Assembly (NCBI GenBank): GCA_947505565.1
Contig: CANNLB010000116.1
Location: 1-7,270, forward strand
Origin: Acidobacteriota bacterium
GTDB taxonomy: Bacteria > Acidobacteriota > Terriglobia > Bryobacterales > Bryobacteraceae
DNA length: 7,270 nt
Direction of reading: 5' to 3'
Each line of letters opens with the position of its first letter. Positions within the stretch are counted from its first letter, which is position 1. The notes beneath the pieces are model-generated. The model did not search any database, was not told where the DNA came from, and saw only the letters and a list, made by a program, of their open reading frames with translations. The position numbers and the translations under genes were made by a program. Positions 1 to 6,591 of the stretch are shown one piece after another.

Positions 1-1
1 G

Positions 2-103
2 TCGGTGGGTGCTCTTGACGTCGCTCTCCCCAAGGCCCTCGCCCTCATCTCTCCCGGAGTCGCTGGAAATCTCCTCCGACACTGCGGATATTCACGCGGT
101 TAA
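2..103 (+). CDS. Possible C-terminal end of an upstream gene (partial, unidentified)
   Basis: Frame 2 is open from the left edge to a TAA at 101-103 and gives 33 residues ending in LLRHCGYSRG. The stretch is rich in Leu, Ala and Val with a codon pattern (many codons ending in C) like the genes further right, and unlike the sequence that follows it. The short hydrophobic and arginine-containing tail vaguely resembles the ends of some short-chain dehydrogenases, but that is only an impression from too few residues. It could equally be a chance open stretch. No function is assigned. Confidence 0.3.
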   Translation, partial: SVGALDVALPKALALISPGVAGNLLRHCGYSRG

Positions 104-580
104 GTCAAGATTTGTTCTAGAAAGGAACTGAAGCGAGGACTTGTTCGTACTGCCGACCTCCAGCTATTTCACTCTTTCGGCTGCCAGTGCCTTCTCACTG
201 CCGCTGGAGAAAGGATGATTTAGGCGAGCAATCGGGAGGGTAACGCCGAAGAACTGCGGCCCTTCGTGATGCGGGTCTATAAGGTGCAGGAGAAGAAACA
301 ACGACCTCCATTTAGAATCATGAGCATTTCTTTGGATGGCTGCACCCCCGCATTCCTCGTGTTGATACGGTTCCAAGCTGCGAAATCTGGGTTTTACGGA
401 ATTCCAAGACCAAGGCCAGTCATCCTGAGCGCGACCAACCTTCCGCCAAAGCTGGAGCGAGCCTCGAATGCACCCAGGGGAAGTTGGCTTTCGCTCAAGC
501 GTAGCGGGATATTCACCCAGGTATACGGGGAGCGGCTCGGCAGGTATTTTTTAATAATGCGGAGAATCACGCGGCGAGAG

Positions 581-613
581 TTGCGACATCGAGCTCATTC
601 TATAATCGCGATT
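581..613 (+). promoter_or_regulatory. Candidate promoter with a palindrome over the -10 box
   Basis: A perfect TATAAT lies at 601-606. The best upstream hexamer is TTGCGA at 581-586 (four of six matches to TTGACA), but the spacer is only 14 bases, shorter than the usual 16-18. The 10-bp perfect palindrome AATCGCGATT at 604-613 overlaps the right half of the -10 box, a position where a repressor could block initiation. No recognised gene follows within 750 bases, so a non-coding transcript or a very long rplM leader would be needed to explain it. Chance is a real possibility. Confidence 0.2.
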
Positions 614-1210
614 TGAGGTTCGTATGCTTCGTCGATCCATAGGCAGCGGGCTTTTCAGTGCCGAAAATACGTGCTGATTCGGTTGACCAAACAGCTGTAG
701 ACGCCGATCCTACCACCAGTGGACAAAACCACCCACGCCCGACCCGTTCTAACCCTTTTCTAAGCGTGTGGCAAAAGCCCAGTAGTAGGATTGCGTCGAA
801 AGCTAACAACTCAAAGCATTTAAAGCCGGTATCATCTTGTTTTACCGTCCGCCCTGCCCCAGGACCGGAACGACAGGGCATCAGGCCTCGCCGATCCGCT
901 GGACTGAACTCGCATACAGCGAGAGTTCGACAACCCGCCCTGAAATCCCCCTATATCCCGGGATCTTTATCCTCCTCCGAGCGCGCCGGGCTCCAAGGTC
1001 AACGTCAGGTTCGACCAGCGGATACGATTTATATATTGCTCGTTTCCGACTACTTAGCCAAGTGCATCCTCACTATCGTCTCAGTTCGGTCTGGCAGAAT
1101 GGAGCCGCAACTCGTCGTCTATGGGCGCCGACGTCGCGTTCGCCGCCGCATGAACGAAAAACGCAGCATGATCTAGGTAAGTATTTGAAAAAAAACACAT
1201 TGTTGGTTTT

Positions 1211-1262
1211 GGGGTCCGTTGGCGGGTCCCCGAGTATCCAGTTTGATTCCAATTTGGACCCC
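1211..1262 (+). promoter_or_regulatory. Candidate structured leader element upstream of rplM
   Basis: GGGGTCC at 1211-1217 pairs with GGACCCC at 1256-1262 (7 bp). After a two-base bulge (1254-1255) the stem continues with GTTGG at 1218-1222 against CCAAT at 1249-1253 (5 bp, one G-T wobble). The 26-base interior at 1223-1248 contains CGGGTCCCCG, which could form a weak inner hairpin. The element ends 105 bases before the rplM start. L13 leaders that mediate autoregulation are known in other phyla, so a regulatory role is plausible, but it holds only if transcription starts upstream of 1211; the promoter candidate at 1302-1331 would leave it outside the mRNA. Confidence 0.3.
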
Positions 1263-1301
1263 GTCTTATTCCGTTTTGAGGTGCCCGGCGATCTGGCTGA
1301 T

Positions 1302-1331
1302 TTGACGAACGGGAGAGTTTTGCGCTACCCT
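1302..1331 (+). promoter_or_regulatory. Candidate sigma-70-type promoter for rplM
   Basis: TTGACG at 1302-1307 matches five of six -35 bases. TACCCT at 1326-1331 keeps the three most important -10 bases (T and A at the first two positions, T at the last) with an 18-base spacer. Initiation near 1338 would give a leader of about 30 bases that includes the AGGGAG ribosome binding site at 1351-1356. The position suits the first gene of the operon, but the -10 is weak. Confidence 0.35.
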
Positions 1332-1367
1332 GGATGGTTGGAAGGATCGCAGGGAGATCGTCTGTTT

Positions 1368-1805
1368 ATGAATACCGTAGTTCCCTCTGGCAAAGATATC
1401 CAGAGAAATTGGCATGTTATTGACGCCTCGGGCGCCGCGCTCGGTCGCATCGCTTCGCAGGCGGCACATATTTTGATGGGCAAGCACAAGGCCATCTACA
1501 CGCCGTACATCGATATGGGCGACCATGTCGTCATCGTCAACGCTGAGAAAGTTCGCCTGACCGGTAAGAAGGAAGAGCAAAAGCTGTATCGCTATCACTC
1601 TGGCTATCCGGGCGGTCTGACCGAAATCAGCGCCAAGAAAATGCGGGCAACCCGTCCGATGAAAATGGTGGAAGAGGCCATTAAAGGCATGCTCCCGAAG
1701 AGTAAGCTCGGAAAGCATATGGCCACTAAGTTGAAAGTTTATGCGGGCGATACCCATCCGCACCAGGCTCAGCAACCAGTGGCTCTCGAAGCAATTCTCC
1801 GGTAA
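1368..1805 (+). CDS. rplM: 50S ribosomal protein L13
   Basis: L13 is an early-assembling large-subunit protein that binds 23S rRNA. The 145-residue product has the family motifs in order: LGRIAS at 25-30, GKHK followed by YTPYIDMGDHVVIVNA up to residue 59, YRYHSGYPGGL at 74-84, GMLPKSKLG at 107-115 and LKVYAGDTHPHQAQQP at 122-137. The length is close to the E. coli protein (142). I chose ATG 1368 because it places the conserved Trp at residue 15, as in E. coli L13, and has AGGGAG at 1351-1356, although 11 bases away. The frame is open upstream to 837, but that extension has no L13 features. It is the first gene of the translation operon; rpsI follows after 22 bases, the standard L13-S9 pairing. 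Confidence 0.97.
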   Translation: MNTVVPSGKDIQRNWHVIDASGAALGRIASQAAHILMGKHKAIYTPYIDMGDHVVIVNAEKVRLTGKKEEQKLYRYHSGYPGGLTEISAKKMRATRPMKMVEEAIKGMLPKSKLGKHMATKLKVYAGDTHPHQAQQPVALEAILR

Positions 1806-1827
1806 TGATTAAAGTGAGGAATCCGAA

Positions 1828-2223
<396 letters not shown>

Positions 2224-2253
2224 ACCATCAACCTGGATTTCACACATCTCTTG

Positions 2254-2289
2254 CCGGCAGGACAAATACCGCTCGGAAAGTCCTGCCGG
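2254..2289 (+). promoter_or_regulatory. Strong hairpin between rpsI and rpsB (terminator, attenuator or S2 leader)
   Basis: CCGGCAGGAC at 2254-2263 is the perfect complement of GTCCTGCCGG at 2280-2289, a 10-bp stem around a 16-base loop. The loop holds a small CCG/CGG pair that could stack as an inner hairpin. Outside the stem, CACACA at 2241-2246 can pair with TGTGTG at 2293-2298 across an internal loop, extending the structure. The 3' side reads TTTGTGTGTT, only partly T-rich, so complete intrinsic termination is doubtful. rpsB starts 33 bases after the stem. Partial termination, mRNA processing, or S2-mediated control of rpsB (known from other bacterial rpsB leaders) all fit. Confidence 0.6.
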
Positions 2290-2311
2290 TTTGTGTGTTC
2301 CATTCCCAACT

Positions 2312-2317
2312 AAGGAG
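2312..2317 (+). promoter_or_regulatory. Ribosome binding site that fixes the TTG start of rpsB
   Basis: AAGGAG lies five bases before TTG 2323. The next in-frame ATG (2338) would be 20 bases away, too far for this site, and would remove five residues normally present at the S2 N-terminus. Confidence 0.75.
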
Positions 2318-2322
2318 TCATC

Positions 2323-3183
2323 TTGCCGTCTATCTCAATGAAAGAATTGCTCGAAGCAGGCGTTCACTTCGGGCACCAGACCAAGCGCTGGAATCCAAAG
2401 ATGAAAGAATACATCTTTGGCGAACGAAACGGCATTTACATTGTCGACCTGCAAAAAACCCTGAAGCTGTTCAAAGACGCCATGGCCTATGTGGGCGACA
2501 TGGCATCTCAGGGTAAAAACGTACTTTTCGTTGGTACCAAGCGCCAAGCACAGGAAGCGATCGCCGAAGAAGCTACCCGTTGTCAGATGTTCTACATCAA
2601 CAACCGCTGGCTGGGTGGTCTGCTGACCAACTACACAACGGTGAAAAAATCGATCGAGCGCCTTAAAATGCTTGAAGAACTCGCCGAAACCGGCAACTAC
2701 GGTGGCCGGACCAAGAAAGAAATCATCCAGCTCGAGCGCGAGCGGAAGCACCTCAGCGCCAATTTGTCCGGTATCCGCGATATGGGTCGTCTCCCCGACG
2801 TCCTTTTCGTTGTCGATTCGAACAAGGAAGCCATCGCGGTGATGGAAGCGCGCCGTCTAGGCATCCCGGTCGTCGCCGTCGTGGACACCAACTGCGACCC
2901 CGATCAGGTTGACTACGTAATCCCGGGCAACGATGACGCTCTACGAGCCATTCGCTTGTTCACCAACAAGATCGCCGAAGCCTGTCTCGAGGGCCGCCAA
3001 CAAGTGTCGGAATCGGAACTTGGCGTCAGCAACAGCGCCGACGACGAAGTGATCGACCCCGAGAAGTTTTTCGACCCGCAATTTTCTGCTCAGTTGATGT
3101 CGGAGACCAATTCGGAAACTGCCGAGGAAGATCTCGCTCTCATCATGCCGCGCGGCAGCAAGACGCTGGTTCAAGAAGACTAA
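2323..3183 (+). CDS. rpsB: 30S ribosomal protein S2
   Basis: S2 is a late-joining protein at the head-body junction of the small subunit, needed for S1 binding. The 286-residue product carries [15 protein letters not shown] at 13-27, [12 protein letters not shown] at 92-103, PDVLFVVD at 158-165, [15 protein letters not shown] at 180-194 and [11 protein letters not shown] at 200-210. The start is TTG at 2323, chosen for the AAGGAG at 2312-2317 and because it yields the usual PSISMKELL type of N-terminus; the ATG at 2338 is the alternative. The core ends near residue 227 and is followed by an acidic tail to residue 286, making it longer than E. coli S2 (241). C-terminal extensions of this sort are common outside the gammaproteobacteria. 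It is followed by tsf, the near-universal rpsB-tsf pair. Confidence 0.97.
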   Translation: MPSISMKELLEAGVHFGHQTKRWNPKMKEYIFGERNGIYIVDLQKTLKLFKDAMAYVGDMASQGKNVLFVGTKRQAQEAIAEEATRCQMFYINNRWLGGLLTNYTTVKKSIERLKMLEELAETGNYGGRTKKEIIQLERERKHLSANLSGIRDMGRLPDVLFVVDSNKEAIAVMEARRLGIPVVAVVDTNCDPDQVDYVIPGNDDALRAIRLFTNKIAEACLEGRQQVSESELGVSNSADDEVIDPEKFFDPQFSAQLMSETNSETAEEDLALIMPRGSKTLVQED

Positions 3184-3200
3184 GTCTCCAATTGAGTTGT

Positions 3201-3227
3201 TCCCCGGCGCCGGGTCCCCGGCGCCGG
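3201..3227 (+). repeat. Tandem GC-rich palindromes between rpsB and tsf, forming a hairpin
   Basis: The 13-mer TCCCCGGCGCCGG occurs twice, at 3201-3213 and 3215-3227. Each copy contains the 10-bp self-complementary CCGGCGCCGG (3204-3213 and 3218-3227), so the two copies also pair with each other as a perfect 10-bp all-GC stem with the four-base loop GTCC. No T tract follows (the next bases are CCCTACC), so it is not a standard intrinsic terminator. Possible roles are partial attenuation that lowers tsf relative to rpsB, protection of the upstream mRNA from 3' decay, or a copy of a dispersed intergenic repeat. Confidence 0.65.
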
Positions 3228-3261
3228 CCCTACCTCCCCAACCACAATTTATCGAGGTTTT

Positions 3262-4158
3262 ATGGCTGACATCACCGCACAAATGGTGAAAGCGTTGCGC
3301 GACCGTACCGGCGCGGGCATGATGGAATGTAAGAAGGCTCTTGAAGCGGCCGGCGGCGATATCGAGAAAGGTATTGAAGAGCTTCGAAAACGGGGCATTG
3401 CCTCAGCCGCGAAGAAGACCGGCCGTTCGGCCAAACAGGGTACGATTGTCATCAAGTTGTCCGATGACAAGACCTCCGGAGTCATCGTAGAATTCAATTG
3501 CGAGTCTGACTTCGTGGCCCGGACCGATGACTTCCAAAGCCTAGTCGCAGATCTCGCCGAACAGGCGCTGGCCTCGGCCAACGTGAACGCCCCGGCCGAT
3601 CTGCTCACCGAAGCCTACGCTAAGGATCCCTCGATCACAATCGCTGACCTGATCACCGCCAAGGTGGCCAAGATCGGCGAGAATATGAAGCTCGCCCGGG
3701 TAGAGAAATTATCCGGAGGCGTTCTCGGGGCCTACATTCACCCCGGTGCGCAACTCGGTGTGCTGATTCAGGGTGCCGGTTTGGCCGCTTCAAGCGACGA
3801 AATTCAGGAACTGGTCCGCGACATCGCCATGCAGGTAGCCGCTGCCGATCCGACGTTCATCTCCCGCACCGAAGTCACGACCGAAGTGCTTGAGAAAGAA
3901 AAAGAGATCCAGCGCGAGCGTGCTCTCCGCGAAGGCAAGCCTCCCGCCATCGTCGAGAAGATGCTCGAAGGCCGCATGTCCAAGTACTACGAAGAGGTTT
4001 GCCTCCTCGAGCAGCCGTTCATTAAAGAAAACTCCCTTACTGTGGCGCAGTTGATCGACCAAAACAACAAGAAGCTTGGCCTCACCCTTTCCCTCGCCAA
4101 GTTCATCCGGTTCAAGGTGGGTGAAACCGCCGGTCCGGACGCTCCCGAAGCGGAATAA
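3262..4158 (+). CDS. tsf: Translation elongation factor Ts
   Basis: EF-Ts releases GDP from EF-Tu so that it can be recharged with GTP. The 298-residue product has the N-terminal UBA-like module (about 1-50, with LRDRTGAGMMECKKAL), the EF-Tu-contacting ESDFVAR at 81-87, corresponding to the TDFV motif, a core with YIHPGAQLGVLI at 158-169, and the late segment IVEKMLEGRMSKYYEEV at 230-246 followed by CLLEQPFIK. The length is similar to the E. coli protein (283). ATG 3262 is preceded by GAGG at 3254-3257 with a short 4-base spacer. It lies 78 bases after rpsB, beyond the paired palindromes at 3201-3227, and only six bases before pyrH, so the two are surely co-transcribed. Confidence 0.97.
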   Translation: MADITAQMVKALRDRTGAGMMECKKALEAAGGDIEKGIEELRKRGIASAAKKTGRSAKQGTIVIKLSDDKTSGVIVEFNCESDFVARTDDFQSLVADLAEQALASANVNAPADLLTEAYAKDPSITIADLITAKVAKIGENMKLARVEKLSGGVLGAYIHPGAQLGVLIQGAGLAASSDEIQELVRDIAMQVAAADPTFISRTEVTTEVLEKEKEIQRERALREGKPPAIVEKMLEGRMSKYYEEVCLLEQPFIKENSLTVAQLIDQNNKKLGLTLSLAKFIRFKVGETAGPDAPEAE

Positions 4159-4164
4159 CGAACA

Positions 4165-4890
4165 GTGGAGAGTTCCGCTCCCAGACGTCGTTACCAGCGG
4201 ATTCTGCTGAAGCTCTCCGGCGAAGTGCTCGCCGGAGGGGGCGGATTTGGCATCGACCAGGATAGTCTCCATTCGATGGCCCGCGAAGTTGCCGAAGTTG
4301 CGCAGACGGGCGTACAGGTGGGGCTCGTGGTCGGTGGTGGTAACTTCTTCCGGGGAGTGCAAGCCGCTGCCAAGAATATGGATCGGGTCACCGCGGATCA
4401 CATGGGTATGCTGGCGACCGTGATCAACTCCTTGGCTCTGCAGGACGCCCTCGAACGGCAAGGCATCCCAACCCGGGTAATGACCGCCATCACGATTCCT
4501 TCGGTCGCCGAACCCTACATCCGGCGTCGAGCGATTCGCCACTTGGAGAAAGGGCGGATCGTTATCTTCGCCGCTGGAACCTCCAACCCGTACTTTTCGA
4601 CCGATACCGGCGCCACGCTGCGGGCCCTGGAAATTCATGCCGAGGTCGTCGCCAAAGCAACGGGCGTAGACGGCGTCTACGACAAAGATCCACGGAAGCA
4701 CGCAGATGCGGTAATGTTTGAGACGGTGACCTATCACGAAGTGCTGGCGAACTCGCTGGCGGTGATGGACGCCTCCGCCATCGCCATGTGTCGAGAGAAC
4801 AAATTGCCGATTCGGGTTTTCAACCTGCGGACGGCTGGGAATATAATGCGTATAGCGATGGGCGAGCCCGTCGGCACTTTGATTTGTTGA
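4165..4890 (+). CDS. pyrH: UMP kinase
   Basis: This cytosolic amino-acid-kinase-fold enzyme phosphorylates UMP to UDP with ATP and is usually activated by GTP and inhibited by UTP. The 241-residue product, the usual length, shows KLSGE at 16-20, GGGNFFRG at 57-64, DHMGM at 78-82, [11 protein letters not shown] at 138-148 (most relatives have GTGNP here) and DGVYDKDP at 169-176. It ends in GTLIC. The start is GTG 4165; the stop codon at 4156-4158 lies just upstream in the same frame, so no longer N-terminus is possible. No clear Shine-Dalgarno sequence is seen in the six-base gap after tsf, which suggests translational coupling. Two rare ATA codons near the end (4843, 4852) may reflect an embedded promoter. 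Confidence 0.97.
   Translation: MESSAPRRRYQRILLKLSGEVLAGGGGFGIDQDSLHSMAREVAEVAQTGVQVGLVVGGGNFFRGVQAAAKNMDRVTADHMGMLATVINSLALQDALERQGIPTRVMTAITIPSVAEPYIRRRAIRHLEKGRIVIFAAGTSNPYFSTDTGATLRALEIHAEVVAKATGVDGVYDKDPRKHADAVMFETVTYHEVLANSLAVMDASAIAMCRENKLPIRVFNLRTAGNIMRIAMGEPVGTLIC
4819..4847 (+). promoter_or_regulatory. Candidate internal promoter for frr inside the 3' end of pyrH
   Basis: A perfect TATAAT at 4842-4847 lies 17 bases after TTCAAC at 4819-4824 (three of six -35 matches). It is spelled by the codons AAT ATA ATG; ATA is a poor choice in this GC-rich gene, and another ATA follows at 4852. Initiation near 4854 would give frr a leader of about 50 bases including its ribosome binding site. 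E. coli frr also has its own promoter downstream of pyrH. Confidence 0.35.
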
Positions 4891-4903
4891 AGGATTTCTT
4901 CTT

Positions 4904-5482
4904 ATGTCGCAACCTTTCACGACCGCCAAAGAAGTAGAAGCGCACGCTAAGTTGCGCATGGAAAAGGTACTGGCGGACATGCAGTCCGACGCGGCCTCGA
5001 TCCGTACCGGACGAGCGTCGATCCACCTGCTGGATTCGATCCAGGTGGAGTCCTACGGGATGATGTCGCCACTCTCGCATGTGGCGACCCTGCACGTCCC
5101 CGAGCCCGCGATGATCACGGTCCAGCCGTTTGATCGATCGCAAATCAAGGCCATTGAGAAAGCGATTCAGCAATCGGATCTCGGTTTGAACCCGTCCAAC
5201 GATGGGAACCTGATCCGGCTCCCGATCCCGGCTCTGACGCAGGAGCGGCGGAAAGAACTGGTCAAGAAGCTATTCGGCTTGGCCGAAGATCACCGCGTGG
5301 CGATCCGCAACGTGCGGCGCGACGCGAATGACTCGGTTAAGAAACTCGTGAAGGACAAAGCGATCAGCGAGGATGACGAGCGCCGCTCGCTCGAAGACAT
5401 TCAAAAGGTGACCGATGGCTCGATCGCCAAGCTCGACGTCATCTCCAAGTCCAAAGAAAAAGATCTGCTCGACGTAAAATAG
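4904..5482 (+). CDS. frr: Ribosome recycling factor
   Basis: RRF works with EF-G to split the ribosome from mRNA and deacylated tRNA after termination. The 192-residue product, a few longer than the common 185 because of its N-terminus, has IRTGRAS at 33-39, the domain II region around ITVQPFDRSQIKAIEKAI at 71-88, the hinge segment LNPSNDGNLIRLPIPALT at 95-112, and RNVRRDAN at 135-142, which contains the conserved arginines that contact 23S rRNA. A lysine-rich helix follows. ATG 4904 has AAGGA at 4890-4894, nine bases away; this site overlaps the pyrH stop codon at 4888-4890, so termination on pyrH and initiation on frr are likely linked. The next gene follows after five bases. Confidence 0.97.
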   Translation: MSQPFTTAKEVEAHAKLRMEKVLADMQSDAASIRTGRASIHLLDSIQVESYGMMSPLSHVATLHVPEPAMITVQPFDRSQIKAIEKAIQQSDLGLNPSNDGNLIRLPIPALTQERRKELVKKLFGLAEDHRVAIRNVRRDANDSVKKLVKDKAISEDDERRSLEDIQKVTDGSIAKLDVISKSKEKDLLDVK

Positions 5483-5487
5483 GTCCT

Positions 5488-6591
5488 ATGCGCCTCTTTA
5501 CTGCTCTGCTCGTCGCTTTCACGTTGATGGCCGCCGAAAAGGCGGCCATATTCCCGAAGGTCGGTCCTAAACCGGTCGGACCCTATACCCCCGGGGTGAT
5601 GGCGAACGGGGTGCTCTACGTCAGCGGCCAAGGGGCCCGCGACGCCGGGAACCAGATGGCGGCGACGTTTGAAGGCCAGACGCGGCAATGTCTCGAAAAC
5701 GTGAAGGCGATCGTCGAGGGCGGCGGGTTGAAAATGTCCGACGTCGTTTATGGCCAAGTGTACCTAGCCGATATGACGAACTTTGCGGCGATGGATGCGA
5801 TATGGAAAGAGTACTTCCCCGCGTCTGGTCCGATCCGGACCGTGTTGGGTGTGAAGCGAATGCCCACCGAAACGCCGGTTGAGATCAATGCTGTCGCGAC
5901 GACGAAGACGCTGGATCGGATCTACATTCCCGGCCAGTATGCGGCGACCCCCGCGGCGGCGCTCGACCTTTTGAAGAAGGCCGTACCGGACCTCGGAAAC
6001 TTAGTATTTGTTAACGTTTATGTGACGCCGGATGTCTCGCTGGCGGCGCTGAATGCGGCGTATTCGCCTTTGTTTGCGGCGGGCGATGCTCCGGCGCGGG
6101 CGGCTCTGGTCGTCAACGAACTGCCGGGCGGGGCGAAGGTCGCCATCACCGGGGTGGCGGTGAAAGATCGCAAAGATCGCCGCGTCGTCCGACCGCGGAA
6201 CATGGCTCCGAGTAAGACGGCTAGCCCCTGCGTGTGGGCCGGCGATACGCTGTACTGCTCGGCGAAGTCGGGCTTCATTCCGGGGCCAGACTCGGGGATC
6301 TACGCTCCCACCGTCGAGTTACAAGTACGGCAGACGATGCGGAACCTGCTGGATGGATTGGAGGAGGCAGGGTTGAACTTCAGCCATTGCGTCCAGTCGA
6401 ACGTCTACGTGGACGATCTGGCCGAATTCGGAAAAATGAATGGGATTTATGGCAGCTTCTTTCCGCAGGTGCCTCCGACCCGGACGACGGTGCAACCTCT
6501 CAGGCCGGTGGAGCGAAAGGAAGGGGCTAACGCTAGTTGGCCGATGTTGGAGCAGGTCTCGGTTGTCGCGGTTCGCCCAAGCGTTCCTTAG
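5488..6591 (+). CDS. Predicted exported protein with three RidA/YjgF-like units
   Basis: RidA proteins are small homotrimers that hydrolyse reactive enamine/imine intermediates at inter-subunit sites. This 367-residue chain seems to hold three such units. Residues 1-15 look like a signal peptide (MR, then LFTALLVAFTLMA, likely cut before AEK), with no lipobox Cys. Unit 1 (about 22-138) has GPYTPGV at 31-37, SGQ at 46-48 and Arg117; Glu132 falls 15 residues later, the same distance as Arg105-Glu120 in E. coli RidA. Unit 2 (about 142-226) is shortened after PGQ 148-150 and keeps Arg204, but Ala219 is at the Glu position. Unit 3 (about 237-363) keeps Arg332, has nine extra residues before the equivalent site, and has Gln356 there. 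It starts five bases after frr with no good ribosome binding site, so coupling is likely. The substrate is unknown; the link to translation may be positional only. Confidence 0.85.
   Translation: MRLFTALLVAFTLMAAEKAAIFPKVGPKPVGPYTPGVMANGVLYVSGQGARDAGNQMAATFEGQTRQCLENVKAIVEGGGLKMSDVVYGQVYLADMTNFAAMDAIWKEYFPASGPIRTVLGVKRMPTETPVEINAVATTKTLDRIYIPGQYAATPAAALDLLKKAVPDLGNLVFVNVYVTPDVSLAALNAAYSPLFAAGDAPARAALVVNELPGGAKVAITGVAVKDRKDRRVVRPRNMAPSKTASPCVWAGDTLYCSAKSGFIPGPDSGIYAPTVELQVRQTMRNLLDGLEEAGLNFSHCVQSNVYVDDLAEFGKMNGIYGSFFPQVPPTRTTVQPLRPVERKEGANASWPMLEQVSVVAVRPSVP

Larger units (their letters stand above)
104..1367. other. Gene-poor region upstream of rplM
   Basis: About 1.26 kb without a gene I can support. 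Open frames exist on both strands (for example plus 266-616 and 658-1176, minus 600-881), but their products have no recognisable motif, are rich in Arg, Ser and Pro, and overlap one another in different frames, as chance frames do. The frame of rplM is open back to 837, which adds about 177 residues with no L13 character; I treat that as accidental. I found no tRNA, rRNA, tmRNA, SRP RNA or RNase P signature. Candidate signals listed separately lie at 583-613, 1211-1262 and 1302-1331. An A tract (eight A) occurs at 1188-1195. Confidence 0.6.

Noticed and set aside
185..200. Small inverted repeat CAGTG/CACTG with a six-base loop
   Set aside because: Only five pairs, flanked by mismatches and without a T tract; expected by chance in a region this long.
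266..616. 116-residue plus-strand frame
   Set aside because: No domain, no good ribosome binding site and no codon pattern like the real genes nearby.
907..926. Hairpin AACTCGC/GCGAG-AG-TT with a five-base loop, followed by GTTCGA-like bases
   Set aside because: The GTTCGA suggested a tRNA T-arm, but no 5-bp T stem, acceptor or anticodon arm could be fitted.
658..1176. 172-residue open frame starting with GTG
   Set aside because: The product has no recognisable motif, an Arg/Ser/Pro-rich composition typical of non-coding frames, and a second open frame overlaps it; no good ribosome binding site.
1185..1210. TTGAAA hexamer followed by an A tract as a possible -35
   Set aside because: No acceptable -10 box occurs 16-18 bases downstream.
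837..1367. N-terminal extension of rplM (open frame back to 837)
   Set aside because: The added 177 residues show no L13 features, and ATG 1368 gives the exact family N-terminal spacing to the conserved Trp with a ribosome binding site.
3790..4980. 396-residue minus-strand open frame
   Set aside because: It lies opposite tsf, pyrH and the start of frr, all firmly identified; it is a mirror of their codon pattern.
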